Assembly: GCA_014904845.1 (NCBI GenBank)
Contig: MU119256.1
Span: forward strand, 62,001-126,000
Direction: 5' to 3'
Origin: Acephala macrosclerotiorum
Lineage: Eukaryota > Ascomycota > Leotiomycetes > Helotiales > Mollisiaceae
Length of the DNA: 64,000 bases
Position numbers and translations under genes: made by a program. The notes beneath the pieces were generated by a model. It did no database searches. It was given only the letters and a program-made list of their open reading frames with translations, and was not told the DNA's origin. Each line of letters opens with the position of its first letter. The first letter of the stretch is position 1. Shown piece by piece: positions 43,201 through 53,905 of the stretch.

Positions 43201-44116
43201 TCAAGACCTCGCGTTTGAGCTCGTCGAGATGTAATGTGTAAACCAAAATGGCTTTCGCATTCGACTTTCGTCAACAAAATCGTTCACCATCTCAATCACC
43301 TGTGTTGCAGCATCAATGCACTCCTTGAGACACGCCTCGCTTTCTCCAGTGGCTAAGCTCCGCGGTCTGCTGAGATTGGCAAAGTTGTTCAGAAGTGAGG
43401 GCCGGTTCGCAAGAATGAGAGCGTGCAAGTATGCGAGCCTGAGAACTGTGCTTTGGTGCTGGTATATTTATATCAACATCGAAGGTTCCACTTTCTATGG
43501 TTCGAGAAAAGCTGGCGATGATTGCTTCCAGGCCTTCAAGTCCGCGGTCCTCTGTTGCGCAACCCTGATCTAATTGATGTCCTCGCTTCGATATACCGGA
43601 TACAATTCACTCGTGCTTTTGGCGACTATGATAACTAGTCTGGACAGCCATCAGCATCCAAGTCAAATACTGTAACGACACTGGGGTGAAGCTTGGGAAG
43701 GCCTACTTTGCATGGTACGTTGGACCGTCTGACACGCAAAGACTTTCCGGAGGTTTCGACTTTGCTCGTCCTGAGACAGCGGTGTCTTCGGCGGTCCTTT
43801 CGGGGAGTGGTTGGTCAGTGTCTTCATCTTGGAAAACTCGAGGTCGCCCCAATATGACACTCAAATACTTGTCCAGAGTATACGCGCCCCAGAAGACCTG
43901 CCTTCAAGTCTCTGCTTCCATCAAATTGGTGGCATTGGTTGTCGGCGACGATTGGGAGAATTTCTTCCGATGCAATCCAAGAGCCAGAATCATCTGACTG
44001 GTTGTGCCAAAAGTATACCAAGCCTGATCGGTTCGGGATAACCCTAAAAGGTAAAGAGAGGATGCAAGTCTAGCTTGGACAGGTTCTAGTCTGACAGGTC
44101 CGGTCTCGTTCATCAT
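43201..44116 (-). pseudogene. Fungal-specific transcription factor relic (Fungal_trans domain)
   Basis: Minus-strand pieces match the middle of the Fungal_trans domain: PVQARLASSLYLLGLSRT, DQAWYTFGTTSQMILALGL, HRKKFS, then after a TGA (43904, CGA expected in ET*RQVFW) RQVFWGAYTLDKYLSVILGR and PRVFQDEDTDQPLPER, and later ANLSRPRSLATGESEACLKE with IDAATQVIEMVNDFVD ending at 43201. The zinc cluster is absent and the second half is disrupted by stops and frame changes. It lies between the reductase-kinase relic and an FAD-oxidase relic, as a regulator of a secondary-metabolite cluster would. Confidence 0.75.
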
Positions 44117-44792
44117 CCGTGCTTCGGCGACTGAGTAAAATAGCCAGCTTTAAACCCGGTGTTAGAGATAGACGGTATCAACCATGTGTATTTCATTTCC
44201 ATACCTTCTCTTATGGCAGGACTAGATGCATTGAGTCCCTCAGGAATGCAGTCGCAGTCTTTCTCACCGCCATGTGGTGTGAACGACTCGTGTAGTTGAA
44301 TTCCTTGCGTGTAACGGACCCAAACGGACAGCGAGTTGGGCGCAACAGAACGACCGAGGTAGCCGAGGCCACTACATTTCACATTGAGTCGGATGTTCTC
44401 TCGGGAAAAACTGATGCCTTTCCAGACGTGCTCTGGCTTCGTAGCGTTGACTACGTATATGGGATACCCTTCGCCCCTGCATGGAATTCCCGGGTACGGC
44501 AAGCAACTGTCATTGTTCCAGTTATTGAATGCGATGCTGATGGGATCGCCCTCATGGAAACTAAATGATGTGTTCCACAATGCGGTGAAAATTGAGCCGA
44601 GAACAGTATTAAAATTGGACTCACTTGAGTGGCAAACCTACCAGGCGGAGGAGGCTTTAAGAGTACACCACCAAGAGATCTGTTGAAGGTTACCCATTCT
44701 TGGATCGAAGGCCATCCTGGAGGACCGGGGACGGCTTTACACGCTGCGTGAGCGTATCCTACCAATGTCGTCAAATGCACATAGCACATCAT
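44117..44792 (-). pseudogene. FAD-linked oxidoreductase (BBE-type) relic, N-terminal part
   Basis: From ATG 44792 the minus strand gives a secreted-type start, CKAVPGPPGWPSIQEWV and FNRSLGGVLLKPPPPG, an intron region, and then SIAFNNWNNDSCLPYPGIPC, GYPIYVVNATKPEHVWKGI, FSREN, VKCSGLGYLGRSVAPNSLSV: the FAD_binding_4 pattern of berberine-bridge-like oxidases, in which the VKGTGHDYLGRS loop binds flavin; here G-H are C-S-G-L. After HESFTPHGG the reading departs from the family and stops at 44113, so the substrate and BBE domains are lost. Enzymes of this kind often act in secondary metabolism. Confidence 0.75.
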
Positions 44793-45228
44793 TCCATTGA
44801 AGGCCTCATCTCATTCTAAGTGAAGGGACAGGCTTGAAGAAATTTGTCGCAGTTCGACAAGTGAAAATATTGTTGAAGAGGCAGATGCGTAGTGATTCTC
44901 TAATATGGTAGGACGAACATCAACGTAATTAGAGCTTTTTATGTATTGGAAAGCACGTGACCAGTACTGCCCTCGAAACTGTTGAGATGGCATTCTGGCA
45001 CATGATGGAGCTAAGGATAAAACTCTGATTTCGAGCTTTTGTAGAAATCAATCAATAACTCACCTTTTTGCCTGTTATTAAAAAATCGCTCTCAATAGAA
45101 ACTAGCTAATACAAAGAAGGATTTTAAGAAAGAAACGTATAGCCCTGCCACATTAGGTTTACTAATTATATCTTAAAAATTAGAAATAATAATATTACCG
45201 CCAAACAATGCATTTCGAGGCGGGAAAG
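44793..45228. other. Intergenic; AT-rich from 45000
   Basis: No gene seen. AT-rich sequence at about 45050-45210 could be remains of a mobile element but shows no recognisable motif. Confidence 0.4.
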
Positions 45229-45394
45229 GAAGCCATCTACATGGCCACGATGGCGCTTACCATCTCAATGAACTGTTGGGCGCTGCTCAAAGTGACAACA
45301 CGCTCAGATGATGCATTCGGGCTGTTAGGTAGTGTGCTTAGATGTGCCTGGGTCAATGGAGTCCCGGTGTGAACCATCTCCGTTGGAGACATTG
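45229..45394 (-). pseudogene. Possible 5' exon of a lost gene
   Basis: A minus-strand ATG at 45394 opens a 43-codon reading (MSPTEMVHTGTPLTQAHL, VVTLSSAQQFIEM) ending at a good GT donor (GTAAGC). The sequence downstream turns into AT-rich DNA with no continuing exon. It looks like a first exon whose remainder is gone. No family could be named. Confidence 0.3.
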
Positions 45395-45744
45395 TCTACG
45401 CGAATGGTGATAGATGGCTTTTATGTGAGTGATTGACAAGATATATACAGAGTGAGAAGGTTCGGAAAGGTGGTTGAAGAGCTGGATGCAGGGGAATACG
45501 GAAGGAGACGATGGTGGAAACTTAAGGAGGAGATTTGTACCTTTATATATCCGTCTGCGCCAACGTCAAACCTCCGAGAAAGGAAGCTGATTGCCCGTCG
45601 ATACTGCAGAACACCCTAGTGACCCAACGCTGCTGGACTATTGGATGATGTTCCCATTAAAATGAATTTATTTGCAGCCCCCATTGGTCCAAATACAAAT
45701 CATTATTGACAGGGGAAATAATAGCCACTCGGAATCCATCTGAA
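45395..45744. other. Intergenic; no gene seen
   Basis: 3' side of the MFS transporter at 45745; nothing else supported. Confidence 0.4.
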
Positions 45745-47610
45745 TTATTCACCAACCTCACGATCATCAGCCCAATTAATGAACGAGACAACGCGCCATT
45801 TCAGAGAAGAGCGACGAATAGACTTCCCCCAGAAGAACATCGGGATCCAAAGCAGGAGGCAGCCTCCAGAGATGGCAGCCATCTCGCCGTAAGCTAAGCC
45901 GTAACCTTTTTCAACCCAAACATTCGTGTAAAATGAGAGAAGGAAGCCGAAACAAGCTGCAAGAGACATCATCAGTTGAACGAAACTAAAGCTCAGGGAG
46001 GAGATCTTCTTACACTTGAATGCGAGCTGCGTAACCGTCACTTCTCCGGCGATGGGACGATACGAGTCAATGCAATAAGTAAACGAGACATTAGTGCCCT
46101 GAACAACAGCAAAAGAAACTAGAAACACTGGTCAGAAAAGCTCCGCTTGCGACAGGCCTAGGGACTTACTGAAGAACAGTCCCAAGGTTGGGACGATCCA
46201 GTGCATCTTCTCTTGAATGCCGAATCCATACAATAAAAGTGCCAGTGGAGAGGCGATACAGGCCAGGATCATGGCAGGCAGACGCATCTCCGGCTCCCTG
46301 ATACCGCCGTTTCTCTTAGTGAAATAATCAGCGACCCAGTCGGAGAGCGGACCACCCAGTATTATGCCGACTGCTGAGCCGAGGATGGCGGCGATATAGC
46401 ACAAGCCTGCTTGGTATGCTTCGAAGTTGTAGGCCGTCTGGAAGGCGTTGGCGATGTTCGAAGAGATGGCTACCAGGAAGCCGATAGTCACTGACATGAC
46501 GATAGTAGCCCAGAACACCGGCGGCAGAACAATAAGACCAAGTGGTCGAATGATCATCTTCCACAAGCTCTCATCGGTGTATGTACGTCCATCCCAGGGT
46601 CGCAGAGTCTTGATGTAGCTGTGTTTCTCAGGGATAGCAGGCAAGCCCATCTCGGCGTGAACGACGGCTTTTGTCTCGCCTGTCTCGGTTTTCTCGATTT
46701 TGATAGCAGACGGATCGACGATGAGAGGGTTTTCGACACGCTCGTAGGCGGTTTCGGGAAAGAAGAAGATGACACACAATAGAGTGGCCCCAACGAGAGC
46801 TGCCCCAACCCAATAGATAACGCGCCATCCATGATTGATGGTGATCAGGCCTGCGATCACGGAACCGAAGGCAACGCCCGCGGAGAGGGCGGCGTTGTAG
46901 ATCCTTTGTACGTTTTCAGTTTTGCGAATTGGAGTAGAGAGGGCAATGAGGACTTACGCCATATACAATCCACGCTCATGGAGGAAGAAAATGTCGCAGA
47001 TGGTCAGCGGGGCAAGACACTCGCCAGCACCGCCAGCAAGACCTAAGAACAACCTGGTGACGATCTCGCCGCTGTAGGTCTTCGCAGCACCAGAGCCTAT
47101 GATCATGAAGAAGTAAATGACGAATGCAGCAATGTAAACTGGTCGACGTCCGTACTTGATCATAACCGGTACCCAGAAAAGATTCCCAACACCTTGAGCT
47201 AGCGCACTGTTGTTGAAGAAATAGGCTACCTTGGGGATGGACACGGCGGGTGATTCTTTGGGGAAGTAGGATTGAGCGACAGAGACCATGGCGATTGTCG
47301 GGCCCGCGGCCATGAAGTTGCACATTACCATAGCGGTACTAACGAGGACTGCAATCCAGATTTTGTAGGCATGGTTCCTGTGCTTGTTAGCAGGAAAGTC
47401 TCCGAATAGACAGAGAGATTACCATTTCAATGGATCATTGGGATCAAGAGACGGCGATGGCAACAAGATGATTTTTTGGGTGTCTGCATCGCGAAGTCGG
47501 ACATGTCCAAGTGTATGCCAGTGTTCAGGATCATGAACATGTAGTGGAGGGGCAACCTCGATCTTCTCCTCCGTAGTGGTAGCTGCTGTGTTTTCGCCCA
47601 TCCTGTTCAT
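45745..47610 (-). CDS. MFS transporter, DHA1 drug:H+ antiporter type
   Basis: Five exons (47423-47610, 46958-47377, 46170-46903, 46014-46127, 45745-45956) with introns of 45, 54, 42 and 57 bp give a 555-residue, 12-helix transporter. Landmarks: cytosolic N-terminus ending LDPNDPLKWNHAYKIW, the family A motif KYGRRPVYIAAFVIYF, the loop AGGAGECLAPLTICDIF, FFPETAYERVENPL with a long charged central loop, QAGLCYIAAILGSAVGIILG and the last helix GCLLLWIPMFFWGKSIRR. The pattern DPNDPLxW near the start and the ETAYxR motif after TM6 are typical of the fungal DHA1/HOL1 group that exports drugs or polyamines. No lesions. It lies between the dead secondary-metabolite-like block and the P450/methyltransferase genes and could have been part of such a cluster. 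Confidence 0.9.
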
Positions 47611-48875
47611 TGAAATCTGCTGTGAATGCGCGTCTCACGAGGTCGAGAAGTTGCGTTGCATCGATAGAAAAGAAGCAGTGATCGGACAGTGCCTTTGTAA
47701 TATTATTCAAGAGCGAGTGGAACCGTGGTGGGGGGAGGTTTCCAGGATCACTGAAGTCCGAGGCCGTTGATAGCACTCCGTACATGAAGGGGCGCTGTGA
47801 GGAGTTTAGAGTAACCAATCGTTGGTGATTTTCACACGGGAGATAGCTTCAACTCGGGCGACGCACAGCCGCCCACGCGGCTGTTGACAAGGAAGGAGAA
47901 TATCGACCAATGGCATATCTAGTATGAGAGACCTTGTCTCAAAATTGTCCAATGAACTCTCTGCCCGTCAATACTTCCAGGGTAAGGGTCTTCGGCTTGT
48001 GGGCGCTCCGCGTGTGGAGGATGCGGGGACCGCCAACTCATACATTTTTGCGGAGAATCCGGGGTAAATTTATTGCCTGGGGGCATCAAGGACTATTGCG
48101 AATCTCTAAGAGCATTGACTCTCAACAATATTGACCCCATTGTCTCTATTGACTTCGGCCCCACCTCAATCGTCTTTATTGACTTCGGCCCCACCTCCAT
48201 TAAACCCATTATTTACCCTAATGCGCTTTCCCACCCACTTTCCCGCCACCTCCTTTTCTCTTAACGGCAATATCCGCAGTTCTATGCTCGGGCGTTGTGG
48301 CACGAGAAGATCAGTTAGATGCGGAGCTTGAATTTCGAGCTCAGATCAGACAGGTAATCGATGGTATTATCGAAGATTATGCATGAAGCCACTATCATAG
48401 ATGCGATATTAGAATGAATGATGCATGCTTCTTCGGTTTGGGATCTAAAGTAATTGCTCTAGGAAATAGTGAAAGTGCGGTGATCCTCGTTAATTACTCT
48501 TATGATGAAAAAAGTACATAATTTCTCATGAAACTTGTCATGTTCGCTTAGTGAACCTCAATCCATCTGTTCTGAAGTGGATGTGAAGCTAATGAGTCTT
48601 TTGAAGCCTTGACTTTTAGCCCTAGTGAGCTTCGACAACCTTCCATCAATCTTTCCAAAATTTCTTCCACCTAACAGTATACATGGATTCACCTCACTAC
48701 CACAGCTTTCACGCCGCATCATCGATGCCTCGCAGCAGACGATATGGTTTAACTCAGTCTCTTAGCTCAGGAAACGCTCCCGCCGCACTTCGGGGTTAGG
48801 TTCTGGACGCGCTTCAACTCAGAACCGATTTCGGGCGCTTGATCAGCACCCCGATACGGAGAATTGGAAGACGGA
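47611..48875. other. Intergenic; holds a short tandem repeat
   Basis: Promoter of the MFS gene and 5' side of the repeat-rich hypothetical. Two copies of a 30-bp unit lie at 48148-48207. No gene supported. Confidence 0.4.
48148..48207. repeat. 30-bp tandem repeat, about two copies
   Basis: ATTGACTTCGGCCCCACCTC begins at 48148 and again at 48178; a degenerate third copy may precede them (ATTGACCCC at 48130). Confidence 0.7.
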
Positions 48876-50189
48876 TCTGAGCCTCTGGTATCTGATGAAA
48901 GCGTGCTTAATCTTTCTTCAGACCTCTCAGTCTCAGCATTGCGGCAAAATTCGTCATCGGATACCGATCGCACTTCAGATCAGGACTAGGTCAGCTTTCT
49001 TGCTCGGCTTACGGACATCGAAGGATTAGAGGAAAACCTTGAATATGTGATAGTAATTGATCCAAGTGTATTCAGCTGTTCCAACGAACCCTCCACTCCC
49101 TCAGTCTTAGCACCGCAACAGGATTCGGAATTGGATCTTGGTCGCGCCCCAGATCAGGAAGAGGATCAGAATCTTGCTCAGGAACTTACATCTCAGTTTT
49201 ACGAAGGTGAGAATTCGACTTCGGAGTTCATCTTAGATGAAAGCATCTTCAACCGCCCGCCAAACACCTCGGTCTCAGCATTCGTCTCAGCACCGCGACA
49301 AGATTCGGGACGGGATCTGGAACGCGCTTCGGCTCAGGAGGTGGATCGCGACGTCGCTCAGGCTTTTACTCAACAAGACGAGGAACTCGTTGGATTAGAC
49401 GACAGTGATCTTGCAAATGATGACGAGACTGTCAATTTTGCAGAGATGTTAGGGTGGAAGAGACCCCCGAAACCCTCAAAGCGTATGTTGTTATTGGCCC
49501 CTCATCTAACTTCTCTCCCATAAGATACTGTTGCAGTTGAGGGCGTGGTAGCTAACTTTTGATTCTAGGTTCAAATCAGCCTCAGCCCAAGCATTCCTCC
49601 GATTCCTAGGTGCTCGAAAGACCCCCTACCACCCCCCCTCGAAGAATTCAGAGCCGCTTCCTGAAATCGATCATGGCTCTGCTGGAAGAGGCTTTTTTCC
49701 CTTCGTTGATCAGCACCATCACGATATGCTCTAAGCTCAGGGCATCGTTGATTCCGAAGATATTGAACCTAATCTTTGGTTAGATAAGTTGTGTCAGCTC
49801 AGGTTCGAGATGTGCTCAGAGACGTCCATCCCACGCGCAAAGAGCTCAGGAAGCAATATGGTATCGAGTTTGAAGCAGATGGGCTTGGTATTATTCTTAG
49901 GAGAGTTGCGGAAATTAGGCACGCAGTTGTGCATAGGGCGAAGGCGCCAGTCGGCAGTCTAGGGCACATGGTATATAATGCGTGCAGGGCTGCATGGTCA
50001 TTTCGTCAGGACCAGGTTTATGCTCAGTTGAAGGAGGGATTTGATTGGATTATCACTGTGGTGGACGATATCGAGTCTTCTGGTGCTGTCCAGGATAACA
50101 TCTTAGATGAGGTGGACAATTTGGTGGGAGGCTCAGGGCATCTTTTGAATAAGCTGCATATCCTTAGGAACATAAGTTCGACATCCTAG
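48876..50189 (+). pseudogene. Repeat-containing hypothetical gene, probably degraded
   Basis: A plus-strand frame shows three imperfect acidic repeats of roughly 55-70 residues: DESVLNLSSDLSVSALRQNS, DPSVFSCSNEPSTPSVLAPQ and DESIFNRPPNTSVSAFVSAP, each followed by a D-R-(A/T)-S/P-x-Q-(D/E) block. The frame is interrupted by a TAG (about 48987, after TSDQD). It continues to 49523 where a GT-AG intron (about 49483-49568) may follow KPPKPSKR; beyond it are two more in-frame TAG codons and then a different frame (49791-50189) with VRDVLRDVHPTRKELRKQYG and FDWIITVVDDIESS. No domain is recognised. The repeats and lack of hydrophobic segments suggest a disordered, lineage-specific protein now decayed by C-to-T stops; exon joins are tentative. 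Confidence 0.45.
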
Positions 50190-51131
50190 TTTGGTTGAGG
50201 TAACATCTCTTGCCATATATATCAGAGTAGAGGCTAGATGGAAGCTGTTTAGAAAATGAAGAGTCCTTCGAGTCTGTGATGAACTAGTACTTCCGTAGCA
50301 GTTGCACTTTCAACGACAAACTTGTATCATAATGAAGACTGTAATAATACCTTTCCCCTGTCAATTCGAATCGTTGGTGAAATTATAAAGCGCATCTTCA
50401 GACAAAAATGTCGTTTCCTTCTGTAATTTTGCAGCCTTTGGTCGCACTTTCCTCTACCAATTCACGTCATTGGCTAGAAACTCACGTGCAACACTTCAAA
50501 GTTTGATTATGTTAAAGTCATTATTTATAGTTGGAAGTGATGTTTCCTTCAAATTTGGATTTTAGACAATGATATGCTATCGTTTTGGAGATTTTCGTGT
50601 GCCAAATGCTTCACAATTATGAACTGAGTTTCAGTATCATTTGTGGGCAAGGTGACCCGAGTAAGAATGAGGGGGCGAGCGTAGTCCTGTCTCAGCCAAA
50701 TGACTCTCAGTGAACCATGTAACAACCAGTGCAATTCTTGAGCCTCAGCTCAGCCTCATTCGTCAACGACGGTTCTAAGCGCCCGGTTTGGTTTTTCTTT
50801 TTGGGCTGTGGATGGTGTTGTTGCCTACGTTATTCATATTCTGTCGCCCTCTCGGTCAATTGGGCGCTCCTGAACTTGTCGAAATTGAAGGCTCTTGTAC
50901 TAATGTAAGGCTGTTCTTAGTTTACTATCTCCAGACTGGCGCAGCCTGACGCGGTACTGCATAGTGGCCCTTGACTTAACTGTCAATTTGAGTGATATAT
51001 TCGATGGTTTTGATGATCTGGTTGATTGATTAAAGTGATGAGATCTAGCTAGGTGCGGGGACATTATATCCATTGCAGTGCTTACTCAGCACTAAAACCA
51101 CTCGAAAGTCTAACATTAACCATCAACGAAA
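50190..51131. other. Intergenic; no gene seen
   Basis: 0.9 kb without a supportable ORF, RNA or repeat; the minus ORF 50549-50734 has no family likeness. Confidence 0.4.
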
Positions 51132-51446
51132 ATGAAAACAACATCGACGCGCCCACAGCTCAGTGCTCCAATATGGACGGATCGATACTCAACCTCGAAT
51201 TTCATACTTGGAAAGCACCCAGAAGATAGCGCTTGCAGCAACTGCGACGGACTCCAACCAAGAACAACCTACTACCATCTTTTCGGACATTCGCATACGT
51301 GGACATGTGATCGAGCGGACACGCAGCATCAAGAGAAATTATTCGATGACGAAAATCCCATGCGCCGTAGTGGAATCATTCAAATGGGTTCCGAGGCAGA
51401 CCTGTTCGTATGCACACCGTGTACTGGTTTTATGGTCGTCTGTTAA
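51132..51446 (+). CDS. Small hypothetical protein with three Cys clusters
   Basis: 104 codons from an ATG in good context (CGAAAATGAAA). Cysteine positions look ordered: CSNCDG, then TCDR, then CTPC, with conserved-looking DENPMRRSGIIQMGSEADLF between them, compatible with a small zinc-binding fold. No intron is needed. An overlapping frame (51163-51480) is open as well, so coding is not certain. No family is named. Confidence 0.45.
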   Translation: MKTTSTRPQLSAPIWTDRYSTSNFILGKHPEDSACSNCDGLQPRTTYYHLFGHSHTWTCDRADTQHQEKLFDDENPMRRSGIIQMGSEADLFVCTPCTGFMVVC

Positions 51447-51875
51447 TGTTCAAGTGGTCGTAGAGGAGCTTCTCCTGTAACTCGCTAGTTGTGAGGGAAT
51501 GAGAAACGAGATAAGAACAGGGCCTGTGATTACGTTAGGGCGGGGAAGAGCTTCAGCGTTAGCTTCCGGCGTCAATGGCTTGCCTTAGCGTAATCCACAA
51601 CATAAATGAAGAAATCTCTATGGTCTTCTACTCTTCGTAGACAATTTAGTCATAAATGTTACCCACGTCTGCATGCACTGCACCCGCCAAGTATCGGTTC
51701 CACCAATTCTCCTGAATTGGGATATACGTCCGACGAGCTCGAGCGGGCAAGAACGCAAAGATTGATTAGCCAGGATCCCCACTGTTCCCCAGGCGGCCCG
51801 TTCCTTCGAAATAATTTCGCGGCATCACATCCCTCCCTCATTACCAACGCCCAAGATCCCGAGGTGCTGGTCAAC
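51447..51875. other. Intergenic; promoter of the P450 gene
   Basis: An in-frame upstream extension of the P450 (from 51606) is open but low in family likeness and is treated as 5' leader. Confidence 0.4.
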
Positions 51876-53612
51876 ATGGAGGCCTCAATCCTGCCTCTCT
51901 TGCAGCAGAACCTGGCCGTGCTGGCGGTGGGCCTCGTCCTACTTGGCTTTGCGAGTCGCACAGTGTACAGCGTCTACTTCGGCCCATTGGCGAAATTCCC
52001 AGGCCCGAAGCTCGCTGCAGCAACATTGTGGTACGAATTTTATTACGATGTTATTAAGATGGGACGTTACACTTTCAAAATCAAGGAGATGCACGAAAAA
52101 TATGGTAGGTGGATTTCTCGTCCTTGTTGGTACCCACTACATCTTTCCAGGTCCAATCATTCGCATCAGTCCATACGAGCTACATGTCAACGAGCCTGAT
52201 TACTACGAGGAACTCTACTCCCAGCACAAACCTCGCAACAAATATGGCTTCTACCTCAATCAATTCGAGCTGCCAGGCTCAACCTTCGGAACAGAAGATT
52301 ATCGAAGTCATCGTCGACGACGAGCTGCTTTGAATCCTTTCTTCGCGAAGCAGCAGATCTACCGCTTGCAACCAATGCTCACTCACATGATTGGGAAGTT
52401 ATGTACTCGTATCGATGAGTTCCAGAAATCCGGACAGCCGATGCCAATGCGCCAAGTTTACATGTGTCTCACGACTGATGTGGTGACGCTGTATGCCGTG
52501 AACAAGAGCTGGAATCATCTTGACAGCCCTGAATTCTCCCCGCTTTGGGTGGAGACTATCAAGGCTATTTGTGTTGCGGGAGCTTTGATCAAACAGTTTC
52601 CATGGGTCCTCCCTCTTGTTCGGCTTGTACCAAGGCCAGTTCTTCAAAAGTTAGATCCAGGAATGGCGATGATGCTAGGATCTCAAGGGGTTTGTTGACC
52701 TTTCAGATGCGAGCATAGGCAAGGCTGACAATGGAATAGTTGATCCAAGAAAACACACAGGCAGTCATTGATGGGAGATACAAATCATCGAAAGAAGAAG
52801 CTGATCTTGGGATTGATAAGACTATTTTTCATGCACTTCTTGAGTCCGATTTACCGCCTGAGGAGAAGTTGCATTCGAGGTTGTGGCAAGAAGCTCAAGT
52901 GGTGATTGGAGCTGGGGCTGATACCACGGCAAATGCGCTTACAATAACCCACTTCCATATTCTGGATAATCCCGAAGTTGAGAAGAAGCTACGACTGGAG
53001 TTATCAGTTGCACTGCCAGACAAAAATGCACCAGTCCAGCTGAAAGCCGTCGAGCAGTTGCCGTATTTCGTAAGTCGCATTCCTTCCTGAAATTCTTGCA
53101 ACTGTTTACCTTCATTTAGAATGCCGTGATTCAAGAAGGTCTTCGATTCTCCTACGGAGTCTGCACTCGATTGCAACGCTCCAACCCAATCGAGTCCATG
53201 AAATTCCACGATTATGAAATCCCCGCAGGCACACCTGTAGGCATGACCTCTGTCCTCATGCACGCCAACCCCACCATCTTCCCCGAGCCTGAGAAGTTTC
53301 GTCCCGAACGCTGGTTGGAGAAGCGACCTGAAGGGGCTCCACCTCTCGATCGGTACATGGTCTCGTTCAGCAAAGGTTCAAGACAATGTGTTGGAATGCC
53401 GCAAGTTCTCTCCTGCTCCAGGGACATGAAATTTGCTGACAGAATCAAGTCTTGCGAAAGCCGAGCTCCACCTTACCCTCGCAACAGTCTTCCGACGATT
53501 TGAAAGTCAGGAGTTGTTTGAGACGAGTAGGAGAGACGTTGACATACAACACGATCTGTTCTTGCCGAGCGCGGTGCTGGACAGCAAAGGCGTTAGGGTT
53601 GTCTTCAAGTGA
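51876..53612 (+). CDS. Cytochrome P450 monooxygenase
   Basis: Five exons (51876-52104, 52151-52689, 52740-53069, 53120-53400, 53450-53612) give a clean 513 residues. An N-terminal membrane anchor ([19 protein letters not shown]) is followed by [15 protein letters not shown], the I-helix [11 protein letters not shown] with the oxygen-binding Thr, the K-helix ExxR in VIQEGLRFS, the PERF-type motif FRPERW, and the haem loop [11 protein letters not shown]. The last intron starts with GC (53401, GCAAGT, a strong GC-donor consensus) and ends AAG at 53449; only this choice keeps frame and yields [18 protein letters not shown]. It acts at the ER membrane with a P450 reductase. Overall it resembles the trichodiene-oxygenase-like P450 group of ascomycetes; substrate unknown. 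It converges with a methyltransferase gene 290 bp downstream. Confidence 0.9.
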
Positions 53613-53905
53613 ATTGGGACTAATCACGTGATGACTTGTATCTTGCTATTTGCTTTGGAGGATATACCTTGCTCAGGTTATTTGAATTGTGTTTGAGTGC
53701 TAGAGATACTGTCAAGTACTTCAGAGCATGGGAGAAAATTATGACTTCCATTATCCACCGTCGATATCTTATCTCTCCCGTCCTTCTTAACTCGAAATCT
53801 TCGCGTCGATTGCATTCACTTTTCCAGTGGCTTCTGACCATACACTTTGTACCTATGAAATCGCGTCAATGCTACCCTGAAGTCATGTTCTCCTCGAGAA
53901 TATAC

